This document shows positions 41,832 through 52,589 of a DNA stretch of 64,000 nucleotides, piece by piece; position 1 is the stretch's first letter; every line of letters starts with the position of its first letter. The stretch covers positions 218,085,978 through 218,149,977 of the forward strand of contig NC_081828.1 in NCBI RefSeq assembly GCF_030867095.1, in the 5' to 3' direction. The position numbers and the translations under genes are program-made. The stretch is from Alligator mississippiensis. Taxonomy: Eukaryota > Chordata > Crocodylia > Alligatoridae. Under the pieces are notes generated by a model, which did not search any database, was not told the origin of the DNA, and saw nothing but the letters and a program-made list of their open reading frames with translations.

Positions 41832-42517
41832 AACCAGCAACGGCTCGGCAGACGGCCCAGGGCGGGGGGGCCCACAGCGCAGGGTGCAACAGGCCCGGCC
41901 CCGCTGCCCTGCCCGGCTCTGCATGCCCAGCCCCTGGCCCCTGCAGCAGGGATCACACCTTTCTTTTCCCAAAACAGCAAAGAAACACCCCAAACCCTGC
42001 AGCTCCAGGCGCACTGCATCCTGGGTATGCAGATAAGCCCCGCCCCACCTCCTGCACTAGCCCGCCCTGCGCACACACGCACTGGTCACCCGCACTAAGG
42101 ACCCGACAGCGGCCCGTTCCCAGAGCCCAGCTCGGTGCAGCTCGCTGGGTGTGTGTACGGGCCATCCCGCGCTGCTTTGATGCGAGTCAAACCTCGGGCT
42201 ACAGCACCCCCAGTTACCCAGTGTCTGTGCTCCCCATCTCCTCCGCGCCGGGCTGGGGCAGCTGTGACTGCCGCACCGGGGTCAGCACAGTGCAGACTTG
42301 CTAGCACTTCCCTTCTCCCTGGCGCACGAGGGAAGTGTGCCTGCTGGCAGGCCGCCACACTTGGCCCGTGGGCGTGCCCGCTGTGAACGGCGATGAGATT
42401 CAGAAAAGGAATTGGGGGGGGCTAAGACTTTGTGCTTGGAGACAAACTCAGGGGACTGCGACATGATGGCGTGATGCCAGCTTTGGCGCTGCACCCCCTG
42501 CCCGAGCGGCGCTGTCG
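41832..42517 (-). promoter_or_regulatory. Upstream arm and promoter of U5 gene 2
   Basis: Inverted counterpart of the arm at 38567-39221. The distal element is intact: GCACTGCATCCTGGGTA (SPH in reverse) at 42011-42027 and ATGCAGAT at 42027-42034, 180-203 bp upstream of U5. The arm ends where the LTR element begins at 42518. Confidence 0.75.
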
Positions 42518-45487
42518 GTGTAGCAGAAAGCCCCCTTTTCCTCTTGCCTGCAGTTGCTCTCCCCTCCTTCGATATGTTTTTCCTCTTCTACCTTTTCTTC
42601 TTTCCTCTTTCTTTCACTTTAAGATAAGGAATTGTGTTGTAAAATTTGTATGTGTGCCTTTTGTATCTCCCTGTGTATGTTGGTAGTTTTATCTATTTGT
42701 GTGCCATGGCATTTGTAGCTTATATTTTATACTCCTCACCTTTCAACTAAATGTGTTTAGTAACAATGTTAACAAGGGCAGGAGTCAAACTGCCGCTTCC
42801 CTGTATCAGGGAAGGGCTTGCGCCACCCCAGAGATTCAGGCAGCGATGGATCAGGAGGACAGCTTTGGGGGAGACAATATTCCCCGGAGCATAGTGGTTT
42901 TGGGGATCAGTTTGGGAAGAAAGACATTTAAGGGACAGTTCGGGGCTAGCCACCAGACACCTGGGGAACCTGTTAGGGACTATGTGATCCGGTGTGTTAT
43001 GCTGGGATTGCTGTCAGGGACAGTTCTGTCCCTAGACAAGGAGAACAAACGGACGTTAGACATAAGAAGTATACATTACCCTCCTGGGTTTTGGAAGGAG
43101 GTACAGGAAGGCATGCATCAGCCCATAATTGGACTGATGGGGCCGCTCCGAGAGACCAGGAGATATGTGCTGGGAGAAGTCCTAGCGCGGGCTCAGGATG
43201 CAGAGAGGTTAATTGGACGTCAAGGGGGGGCGATTGCAGCCACCCAGTTCAGAGAAAAGCTTAATGACACACCAAATTATATGGTTACCTATTCTAATGA
43301 AAGTGCATACCCCAAAACTGATAGGGGTGCTGGGGGTCCAAATTATCACCCCAGCCCACACTGGGTTAACCTGAGGGGATCAAAGGAAAGAGAGGGGGAA
43401 AACGGGATTCGGTCAGGAGCGTGGAAGTTTTTCAGTATAAAAGAAAAGCCCCCCAAGAATGGAAAATGCTGTGTGCACTGCCACTGCACGTCAGCATTGC
43501 ACTTTGTAAATATGAATAATCAGCCATGCAAGGAGTTCTCCTTGGCAGGTTTGTGTGTGTTTGTTTTCTGTTGCAGAAGCCACAGTGTAGTCAAAGGTGA
43601 CCGACACACCATGAGGCCTCACTACCACCAGCAGCATCTTCATCACAGCCATGGCAAAAATTGTCTCGTCTGTTTGTGGTGTCTTGTTATATGTTTTGTG
43701 TTTGTTTGTCTGGTTTGTCACAGTTTAAATACGTATGATATCATAAAGATATAATAAGAGTAATTGGTAATAACTCCTCTAAAAACTGAACCGGTCTGTG
43801 GATCCCGGACCAGAACACTTCTGTCCTGTTGGACTGGAAAGTTGATCTGATATTTGAAACAGGGGCAGCAATTCTCAAAAGGTTTTAGATTCCACTTCGT
43901 TAGCAAAAGGATATTTATTAAAGGTCACATGTACTTTGTTCTTTGGGGGTTTGTTTGTTTGTTTGTTTTTGTGTTTCCCGCCCCCCTTCTCTAAATGTGT
44001 TTCCCGCCACCCACTGCCCCTGCGCTGGGGATTGCCGTGTCTCAGTGGGCGCCCCCCTTGATAAGATGTCAAAATGTTTTGTTTTTGGGTTTGTTTTTGG
44101 GTTTTTTTGTTTTTGTTTTCTCTGTACTTCTCTTAAGGATTTAAATGCTATTTAGAATATCTGTATAACAAGATGTGTGTAAAAAACTGCATTCAAAGTC
44201 ACATTTTAATAAGCAAAGAGACAACTGTACCATTGTAACTGTTCAAATCAACCTCGGTATGTTATTTTCTCTCTTCTACCCCACAAGGCTTTTCTCTTTC
44301 AATATCTTTGAACTGCCTAAGTTTTGTTTTAACTTCAAACCAGCTGAAGATGACACACCTCCTGTCTATATAGCTGAACAATGGTGTTCAAACAGTATAG
44401 TGACATCACCCTTGTGTAAGGCCGATGTCAAGAAGGGGAGTAATGTAGCAGGAAGCCCCTTTTCCTCTTGCCTGCATTTGCTCTCCCCTCTTTGGATATG
44501 TTTCTCCTCTTCTACCTTTTCTTCCTTCCTCTTTCTTGCACTATAAGATAAGGAATTGTGTTTTAAGTTTGTATGTGTGCATATTGTATCTCCCCTTGTA
44601 TTTTGGTATTTGTATCTATTTGTGTGCCTGGCATTACTCTTGTAGCTTATATTTTAAACTCCTCACCTTTTAACTAAATGTGTTTGGTTTCAGAAGTAAG
44701 TTATACATTGTAACAATGTTAACAAGGGCAGGAATCAAACCACTCGGGCAGGCCCCTGAAAGAGTGAGTGAATCAGTGATTGAATGTGTAACACAGTAGC
44801 AGGTGGCTATTAACACCTAGGGAAACCACAGGTCAACCAAGGAAGAAATCAATGGGAGACAATGTAGCAACTGGGAATTCTCTAAACATCACTGTTCAAG
44901 GGCTAGAAGCCCTGGTCTGAGTTAATCAACGCCGGGGACCAACTCTTGGGCTGAATATCTCCAGATCGACTGCTCCCAGAGCCCTATTCAAAATTCATCA
45001 ACGGACTCCCAAAACTGCACGTACATGCGCATGACCCCTGGGGCTGACAGATGCCATGCAGTAGCCACCGAGGGGGGGAAGTCCCACAAGGGTCAATGAC
45101 CCCGGGATTGGGCAAACCTGAAAACTGGGAAGTCACCAAAGTCTGCCAAGGACAGATAAAAAGCAGTAAAAAGTGACCCTCAGCGACACCCTCTTGATCT
45201 CCAACTCGACCAGCACCCGACCTGTCCAGACAGAAGGACCAGCCAGCGACCCCCTTCTGGAGGATAACACCACGCTGGAAGAAGCCTTGACTGGCCATCG
45301 ACAGCAGACTCCAGCGCCTGTGGGATAGGTATACCTGACTCTTGTAGCTCGCTACTGTGTGCGTGCATGTGTGCGCGTGTGTGTGGGGACCAGCCCCAAG
45401 GTTTATGATTTGACTTCATTACAGTGTTTCAATCTGCCTAATAAACCTGAATTTTAAGGATCCCGAGTTGGACATTTGTAACCAACA
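42518..45487 (+). mobile_element. Fossil endogenous retrovirus-like LTR element
   Basis: Direct repeats begin TGTAGCAG at 42520 (only about 265 bp retained) and TGTAGCAGG at about 44447 (about 1.03 kb, with AATAAA near 45440). They look like a truncated 5' LTR and a fuller 3' LTR. Between them lies a region with a possible gag-like segment (42846-43400, GEPVRDYVIRC-type words). No pol or env is evident. The copy is deleted and broken in many places. The LTR copies differ visibly, so the insertion is old. Class is not assigned. Confidence 0.65.
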
Positions 45488-45529
45488 AGGCTGGCTCTCT
45501 TACTGCAAAAGCAAGGGTGCTAACATTTG

Positions 45530-46020
45530 ATCCCACTTCTGTGGGCTCTCTACCATGAACTTCAACATCTGTTTCAAAGTCTGGTTAAACTGTTCCACTA
45601 GCCCATCAGTTTGGAGATGGTATACTGTGGTCTTTAGGTGTTTAATTCCCAGTGTTTTACTCACTCCCTCAAACACGCGAGATGTACAGTTCATTCCTTG
45701 ATTGGTCAGCACTTCTTTAGGGAGTCCCACATGGAAGAATATCTTCAATAACTCCTCTGCTACCTTTGAGGTGGACACTGTCCGCATAGGCACAGCCTCC
45801 AGATACCTCGTTGCATAGTCCAGGAGGACCAAAAGATATTGATGTCCAGCATTGCTTCTTGGCAGTGGCCCCACAATATCCACTGCCACACGCGCGAAGG
45901 GAACTTCCACCAAGGGTAGTGGTACTAACGGAGCTCTTGGAGGGTGATTCGGGTTCATTTCTTGGCGCACAGGACAAGGTGCACAGTGTGCGATTGCAGT
46001 GTTCAAGTGATGCTGCTTCT
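45530..46020 (-). mobile_element. Fossil Ty3/Gypsy-type integrase fragment
   Basis: The minus strand encodes about 168 residues of an integrase core, with VDIVGPLPRSNAGHQYLLVL and then TVYHLQTDGLVEQFNQTLK. The style is that of Ty3/Gypsy elements. No LTRs or other domains are attached. It lies against the LTR element to its left. Confidence 0.75.
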
Positions 46021-46269
46021 CATTAGGACTCTGTAGTGATGTCCCTGAAAACTTATTTAAAGGTCAGGCCATCTGAGCAGGCTCTGTTTTTCCTCCCAGG
46101 GCTGCTTGAATCCTGAATTGGGAGCCAGAAAAGCCTGCTCCCCATGGGGTCCCCCCTCGTCACTGGAGAAGCAAACTGAAGTGATGAGAAGGGAAAACTT
46201 CAGATACAGCGAGTGAAAGACTGTCTCAGGGCTTGAGACCTCTGCTCTCTCCCACTTCTTCCCCCTTTT

Positions 46270-46552
46270 GTTGTCTGGGTTTGGAGTGGGATGGATGATG
46301 CGGGGGGTGGGCATCAACCCCTGCAGCAAACTGGCCAAGGTTGGAGCCTGGCAGTCTTGCAGGGACACTCTGGGCAGGGCTGAGAGCCGGCCGTGTTTTA
46401 GTTGTTGTTGTATCTTCTTTTGGGTTCAGCACAGCTGTGTCGCTGAGCCCCGCTGTGTGTCTTGCTGGCAGTTTTGGCCACACAGGCCTCTAGCAGGGCG
46501 ATGCCACGAGTGTATCCTCCCTAGTTCAGGCTGCCCAGGAGCGGGGTCCTGT
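46270..46552 (-). repeat. Outer, diverged part of the U1 spacer repeat
   Basis: Matches the reverse complement of 57780-58110 (for example GTTTTGGCCACACAGGCCTC against its counterpart) but is not part of the tandem units. It marks an older duplication of the spacer. Confidence 0.6.
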
Positions 46553-47402
46553 CACCCACTGCCCCTGCGCTGGGGATTGCCGTGTCTCAGTGGGCGGGGT
46601 GTAGCTGAGACAGGATGTCTCATCTGGAGGCCATAATGCTGCACCCTTTTGCTCTTTCACGGCTGTTGAATTTCAGCCCATCGGTGTGAGGCTGAAGCCC
46701 GGCCACATGTCGGCTGGCAGATTTGGGCCTGGTTGAAGCCCGGGCACTTGTTGTTTGTCCAGCCCTTGGTGTTGGATAGGTCTGGCCAGTTTTTGCTGCC
46801 CAATCCAGGCCTAGCAAAAAGACCCTGGGTCTTCTTTTGTTGTTTCAAAGCAGTCTAGTAGTGCAGCTGAGATGCCGTGTCCAGGCCACAGCCCCGTAGG
46901 CCTGCCGCTTTTTTATTGTATGTTCAGACCCGGCTAGAGGACATGCCTCAGCCCCCCCCCCCGTTACTACTTTACAGCTCCTGTGTCTCAGCAGAGCCAT
47001 ATTGCTGAGCTCCACTGAACATTTGTTTGCTCTATGTCTGGGTCTGGCATGTTTTGGGCCTGGCACATGTTGCTTTTGTGGTGCCGTGTCCTGACCCGGC
47101 AGCGTGGTTGGCACTGCATGCAGTTCAGGCTCATTTGCTGTTTGTTTTTTCTCTGAGTTGTCTTGCAGTTTCCTGCCCCCACAGAGCTGGGATTAGGACT
47201 AAACACTTACACTGATGAAAACTGCAGTTGACCCCTCAAATCCACACCTTGCAGGGAGTAACAAGCGGCCTTGGACCTACGCTGTCTTGCAGATCCTGAC
47301 CTACCGAGCCGCTCATTGGACTCTCCAATCTGGGCCCCCCACTCCAGAAGGGCAGGTGTAAGGGGTGCAGGTCTGGCCACAGCTCCCAGTCCCTCTCTCC
47401 AG

Positions 47403-47415
47403 TCTGTCTTTGCAC
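47403..47415 (-). promoter_or_regulatory. snRNA 3' box of U1 copy 1
   Basis: On the minus strand GTGCAAAGACAGA starts 9 nt after the U1 end and fits the 3' box consensus. The same word follows copy 2 at 48872-48884. Confidence 0.8.
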
Positions 47416-47423
47416 CACATTGC

Positions 47424-47587
47424 CAGGGGAGAGCGCGAACGCAGTCCCCCACTACCACAAATTATGCAGTCGAGTTTCCCGCATTTGGGGAAATCGCAGG
47501 GGTCAGCACGCCCGGAGTGCAAGGGGCGAGCCTCACCCTGGGAAAACCACCTGAGTGATCATGGTGTCTCCCCTGCCAGGTAAGTAT
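47424..47587 (-). ncRNA. RNU1: U1 snRNA gene, copy 1 (variant)
   Basis: Exactly 164 nt, the length of human U1. The 5' end ATACTTACCTGG, which pairs with 5' splice sites, is intact, as are the Sm site AATTTGTGG and stem-loops III and IV. Differences from the canonical vertebrate form lie in stem-loop I (loop GATCACTCA for GATCACGAA) and stem-loop II (GCTCGCCC...GGGCGTGC for GCTTATCC...GGATGTGC). The stem II changes keep pairing. Distal element ATGCAGAT lies 231-238 bp upstream (47818-47825) by a GC box, and a 3' box follows. No TATA box, as expected for RNA polymerase II snRNA genes. Confidence 0.95.
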
Positions 47588-47817
47588 GCTTGATCCAGGC
47601 CGGGCCCCAGCACCGCCCCCCGGCCAACCCACGCACAAGTTTGGGCCACTGCATGCAACCCTCCCCACACTGCGGACTGCTCCTTCCCCACCGCGCAGGG
47701 CTCCTCCCTCCACCTCCCCTATGCCCCCACCCTGTGCCAGGCCCCCCACAACGGTGCTCAGTGCCCTGTTCCCGAAAGGCCCTGCGCGCCCTCCCTGTCC
47801 CACCCCTTCCCTTCCAG

Positions 47818-47839
47818 ATCTGCATACGACCGCCCCCTC
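47818..47839 (-). promoter_or_regulatory. Distal sequence element of U1 copy 1
   Basis: ATGCAGAT (7/8 match to the octamer ATGCAAAT) next to GGGGGCGG. The same arrangement is at 49287-49308 for copy 2 and at 30102-30119 for the interrupted copy. Confidence 0.65.
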
Positions 47840-47995
47840 TGCCTTCGTCATCAGCATCGCCCTGCCCACCCAACTCCAGCCGTGGGTGTCCCCCACGCTC
47901 TCCCCAGGCCAGGGCTGTGGGGAGGTTCCTGCCGGGCCCTGATCCTGCACTGCCCCCAGGGAGGGGGGTTCAGCCCCAGCAGAGCAGGGTTCTGG

Positions 47996-49464
47996 CACCC
48001 ACCGCCCCTGCGCTGGGGATTGCCGTGTCTCAGTGGGCGGGGTGTAGCTGAGACAGGATGTCTCATCTGGAGGCCATAATGCTGCACCCTTTTGCTCTCT
48101 CACAGCTGTTGAATTTCAGCCCATCGGTGTGAGGCTGAAGCCCGGCCACATGTCAGCTGGCACATTTGGGCCCGGGTAAAGCCTGGGCACTTGTTGTTTG
48201 TCCAGCCCTTGGTGTAGGATAGGCCTGGCCAGTTTTTGCTGCCCAATCCAGGCCTAGCAAAAAGACCCTGGGTCTTCTTTTGTTGTTTCAAAGCAGTCTA
48301 GTAGTGCAGCTGAGATGCCGTGTCCAGGCCACAGCCTAGTAGGCCTGCCGCTTTTTTATTGTATGTTCAGACCCGGCTGCAGGACATGCCTCAGCCCCCC
48401 CCCCACCCCCGTTACTACTTTACAGCTCCTGTGTCTCAGCAGAGCCATATTGCTGAGCTCCACTGAACATTTGTTTGCTCTATGTCTGGGTCTGGCATGT
48501 TTTGGGCCTGGCACATGTTGCTTTTGTGGTGCCGTGTCCTGACCCACCAGCGTGGTTGGCACTGGACGCAGTTCAGGCTCATTTGTTGTTCGTTTTTTCT
48601 CTGAGTTGTCTTGCAGTTTCCTGCCCCCACAGAGCTGGGACTAGGACTAAACACTTACACTGATGAAAACTGCAGTTAACCCCTCAAATCCACACCTTGC
48701 AGGAAGTAACAAGCAGCCTGGTATCTACACTGTCTTGCAGAACCCCACAGTGCAGTGACCTATTGAGCTGCTCACTGGACTCTCCAGTGTGAGCCCCCCA
48801 CTCCAACCCACTGCTGAAGGGCAAGTGTAAGGGGTGCAGATCTGGCCACACCTTGCAGTCCTTCTCTCCAGTCTGTCTTTGCACCACATTGCCAGGGGAG
48901 AGCGCGAACGCAGTCCCCCACTACCACAAATTATGCAGTCGAGTTTCCCGCATTTGGGGAAATCGCAGGGGTCAGCACGCCCGGAGTGCAAGGGGCGAGC
49001 CTCACCCTGGGAAAACCACCTGAGTGATCATGGTGTCTCCCCTGCCAGGTAAGTATGCTTGATCCAGGCCGGGCCCCAGCACCGCCCCCCGGCCAACCCA
49101 CACACAAGTTTGGGCCACTGCATGCAACCCTGCCCACACCGAGGCCTGCTCCTTCCCCACCGCGCAGGGCTCCTCCCTCCACCTCCCCTATGCCCCCACC
49201 CTGTGCCAGGCCCCCCACAACGGTGCTCAGTGCCCTGTTCCCAAAAGGCCCTGCGCGCCCTCCCTGTCCCACCCCTTCCCTTCCAGATCTGCATACGACC
49301 GCCCCCTCTGCCTTCGTCATCAGCATCGCCCTGCCCACCCAAGTCCAGCCGTGGGTGTCCCCCACGCTCTCCCCAGGCCAGGGCTGTGGGGCGGTTCCTG
49401 CTGGGCCCTGGTCCTGCACTGCCCCCAGGGAGGGGGGGTTCAGCCCCAGCAGAGCAGGGGGCCA
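47996..49464 (-). repeat. U1 tandem unit 2
   Basis: Second direct copy of the U1 unit, about 1469 bp, ending where similarity stops after CCAGCAGAGCAGGG. It differs from unit 1 by small indels in the downstream spacer (for example an insertion near 48745). Confidence 0.88.
48893..49056 (-). ncRNA. RNU1: U1 snRNA gene, copy 2 (variant)
   Basis: 164 nt and, by eye, identical to copy 1 including the stem-loop I and II variants. Its distal element ATGCAGAT lies at 49287-49294, again 231-238 bp upstream, and its 3' box at 48872-48884. Conservation of RNA, distal element and 3' box in both units suggests both can be transcribed. Confidence 0.95.
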
Positions 49465-49739
49465 GGGCAGCAGCCCCGGGTGCAGACTCCCTGGGTAGGT
49501 GGGGGTGGGGAGCAAAGCATCCCAGATGCTGCCCCTGAGCCGGGCTGCCCAGGCGCCCCGTGCAGCAATGCTGCCCTGAGCCCGGGTGGGAATCTCTGTG
49601 CCTCGGCAGTGGAAGGGGCTGCTGCAAGGATCTCAGCCCTGGTCTCTCAGCAGCGAGCGGCTCTGCTCCGTGTGAGCCACCGGTTCGGTTCAGCGGGTCT
49701 CCACCTTGTTATGTCCCGCGCACCCTCCAGCACTTTTCT
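49465..49739. other. Spacer, nothing recognised
   Basis: GC-rich sequence between U1 unit 2 and the CR1. No gene or known repeat identified. Confidence 0.4.
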
Positions 49740-52325
49740 GAACTGAGCAGCGCTCTGACACATCACCACCAGACTCAGACATCCTGCTACAGACCCCCAC
49801 ACCAAGGGGAAGAACTAGATTCGGGGATCCTGAGGCAGCTCTCGGAGACCATAAAAGCTAAGGAGGTGGTAGTCATGGGGGACCTAAACTACCCAGACAT
49901 CTGCTCAGGGACACAGACAGCAAAGTCTCACCATTCACGCAGGTTCCTATCCTGTGTACAGGACCTCCACCTGACACAGGAGGTACACGGTCCCACTAGG
50001 GGGAATGCCATACTGGACCTGGTATTGGCAATGGGGGATGACATGGTAGGGGACCTCCAGATCGGTGGTCACCTGGGGGACAGCGATCACCTAATAACAG
50101 AATTCTTCATAAGACGTCGAGTGGGTAAGGTAACTAGTGGGGTGAAAGTGCTGGACTTTAGGAAAGCTGATCTCAGTGAACTCAGGCGACTAGTCAAGGA
50201 CGCACTGCAGAGTAGGAGTTTTGAAGAGCTGGGAGCCCAGGAAGGGTGGCTGTGCCTTAAGAAAATGATCCTTCGGGAACAGAGGGAGATGATCCTGATG
50301 TGAGGCAAAAGAGGGAAAGGGGCCAGGAGGCTTCCTTGGCTGACAGAGAAATCCAGGGCAGCCTAAGGGCCAAAAGGGAGGGAACATAAAAAGTGGAAAC
50401 AGGGTGAGATCACCAAAGAGGAGTATACCCGCTCTGCTCGTGCTTGTAGGGAGGCAGTTAGACGGGCCAAAGCTACCGTGGAGCTGAGGATGGCATCCCA
50501 AGTTAAAGATAACAAAAAATTGTTTTTTAGATATATAGGGAGTAAAAGGAAGGCCCAGGGAGGAATAGGACCCCTGCTAAATGGGCAGAAACAATTGGTG
50601 ACAGATAGGGGGGACAAGGCTGAACTCCTCAACGAGTTCTTTGCCTCAGTGTCCCTAAGCGAGGGGCACGACAAGTCTCTCACGGGGGTTGTAGAGAGGC
50701 AGCAGCAAGGCGCCAGACTGCCATGCGTAGACCCTGAGGTGGTGCAGAGTCATTTGGAAGAACTGGATGCCTTTAAGTCGGCAGGCCCGGATGGGCTCCA
50801 TCCGAGGGTGCTGAAGGCACTGGCCAACATCATTGCAGAGCCACTGGTGGGAATATTCGAACACTCGTGGCGCACGGGCCAAGTCCCGGAGGACTGGAAA
50901 AGGGCCAATGTGGTCCCCATTTTCAAGAAGGGGAGGAAGGAGGACCCGGGCAACTATAGGCCAGTCAGTCTCACCTCCATCCTTGGCAAAGTCTTTGAAA
51001 AAATTATCAAGGCTCACATTTGCGAGAGCCCGGCAGGACAAATTATGCTGAGGGGAAACCAGCACGGGTTCATAGCAGGCAGATCGTGCCTGACCAATCT
51101 AGTCTCTTTCTATGACCAGGTTACGAAACGCCTGGACACAGGAGGAGGGGTGGATGTCGTATACTTAGACTTCAGGAAGGCCTTCGATACGGTATCCCAC
51201 CCCATACTGGTGAACAAGTTAAGAGGCTGTGACGTGGATGACAGCACAGTCCGGTGGGTGGCGAATTGGCTAGAGGGTCGCACCCAGAGAGTCGTGGTGG
51301 ATGGGTCGGTCTCGACCTGGAAGGGTGTGGGCAGTGGGGTCCCGCAGGGTTCGGTCCTTGGACCGATACTCTTTAATGTCTTCATCAGTGACTTGGACGA
51401 GGGAGTGAAATGTACTCTGTCCAAGTTTGCGGATGACACAAAACTGTGGGGAGAAGTGGACACGCCGGAGGGCAGGGAACAGCTGCAGGCAGACCTGGAT
51501 AGGTTGGACAAGTGGGCAGAAAACAACAGGATGCAGTTCAACAAGGAGAAATGCAAAGTGCTGCACCTAGGGAGGAAAAATGTCCAGCACACCTACAGCC
51601 TAGGGAATGACCTGCTGGGTGGCACGGAAGTGGAAAGGGATGTTGGAGTCCTAGTGGACTCCAAGATGAACATGAGCCGGCAGTGTGACGAAGCCATCAG
51701 AAAAGCCAATGGCACTTTATCGTGCATCAGCAGATGCATGACGAATAGGTCCAAGGAGGTGATACTTCCCCTCTGTCGGGCGCTGGTCAGACCACAGTTG
51801 GAGTACTGCGTGCAATTCTGGGCGCCACACTTCAAGAAGGATGTGGATAACCTGGAGAGGGTCCAGAGAAGGGCCACTCGTATGGTCAAGGGCCTGCAGA
51901 CCAAGCCCTACGAGGAGAGACTAGAGAACCTGGACCTTTTCAGCCTCCGCAAGAGAAGGTTGAGAGGCGACCTTGTGGCTGCCTATAAGTTCATCACGGG
52001 GGCACAGAAGGGAATTAGTGAGTATTTATTCACCAAGGTGCCCCCGGGGGTTACAAGAAACAATGGCCACAAGCTAGCAGAGAGCAGATTTAGATTGGAC
52101 ATTAGGAAGAACTTCTTCACAGTTCGAGTGGCCAAGGTCTGGAACGGGCTCCCAAGGGAGGTGGTGCTCTCCCCTGCCCTGGGGGTCTTCAAGAGGAGGT
52201 TAGATGAGCATCTAGCTGGGGTCATCTAGACCCAGCACTCTTTCCTGCCTATGCAGGGGTCAGACTCGATGATCTATTGAGGTCCCTTCCGACCCTAACA
52301 TCTATGAATCTATGAATCTATGAAT
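49740..52325 (+). mobile_element. CR1 LINE, nearly complete ORF2, 5'-truncated
   Basis: It begins inside the endonuclease domain (VVVMGDLNYPDIC, GDSDHLITEF). An uninterrupted reverse transcriptase frame runs from 50361 to the TAG at 52227-52229 (GPDGLHPRVLK, DWKRANVVPIFKKGRKEDPG, LDFRKAFDTVSHPILVNKL, SGVPQGSVLGPILFNVFISD and FADDTKLWG). Two in-frame stops, TGA 50301 and TAA 50358-50360, both explicable by single transitions, are the only breaks seen. It ends in ATCTATGA repeats at about 52300-52325. This is the youngest-looking CR1 in the window. Confidence 0.93.
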
Positions 52326-52429
52326 TTGACGGCAGGTAGTTTCACAGGACTTTATCCTGAGTCCAGCTCAGGGGGTCTCCACTTTTCCAGGGTCAAAGCA
52401 TCACTTCTGAACGCAGCGGTGCTTTGGGA

Positions 52430-52560
52430 TTCATTCATGGGCTAAGATCAAGACTCCTCAGCTGGTCTAATAAAGACATCACATTTCCCCCACTACCCTG
52501 GTCTGCCTATATCCTTGGGCCAACACGGTTACAACCAACACCCCTGAAACATGGAAGATA
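52430..52560. repeat. Interspersed repeat fragment
   Basis: TCAGCTGGTCTAATAAAGAC and CCAACACGGTTACAACCAAC resemble the repeat at 19170-19350. Another piece is at 56360-56430 (TCAGTTGGTCTAATAAAA). Type unresolved. Confidence 0.45.
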
Positions 52561-52589
52561 CTCAATTTTTTCATTTGAAGTGGAAACTT

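Larger units (their letters stand above)
46553..47995 (-). repeat. U1 tandem unit 1
   Basis: A 1443-bp unit containing one U1 gene with its upstream and downstream spacers. It is directly repeated by 47996-49464, starting at CACCCAC(T/C)GCCCCTGCGC in each. Identity is high by eye, with a few indels, so the duplication is recent or homogenised. Confidence 0.88.

Noticed and set aside
42846-43754. Host gene reading of the 351-codon frame
   Set aside because: It lies between direct repeats typical of LTRs and has gag-like words; treated as part of the fossil element.
47462-49627. Open frames of 150-213 codons across the U1 units
   Set aside because: They read through U1 genes and their promoters and recur only because the unit is duplicated.
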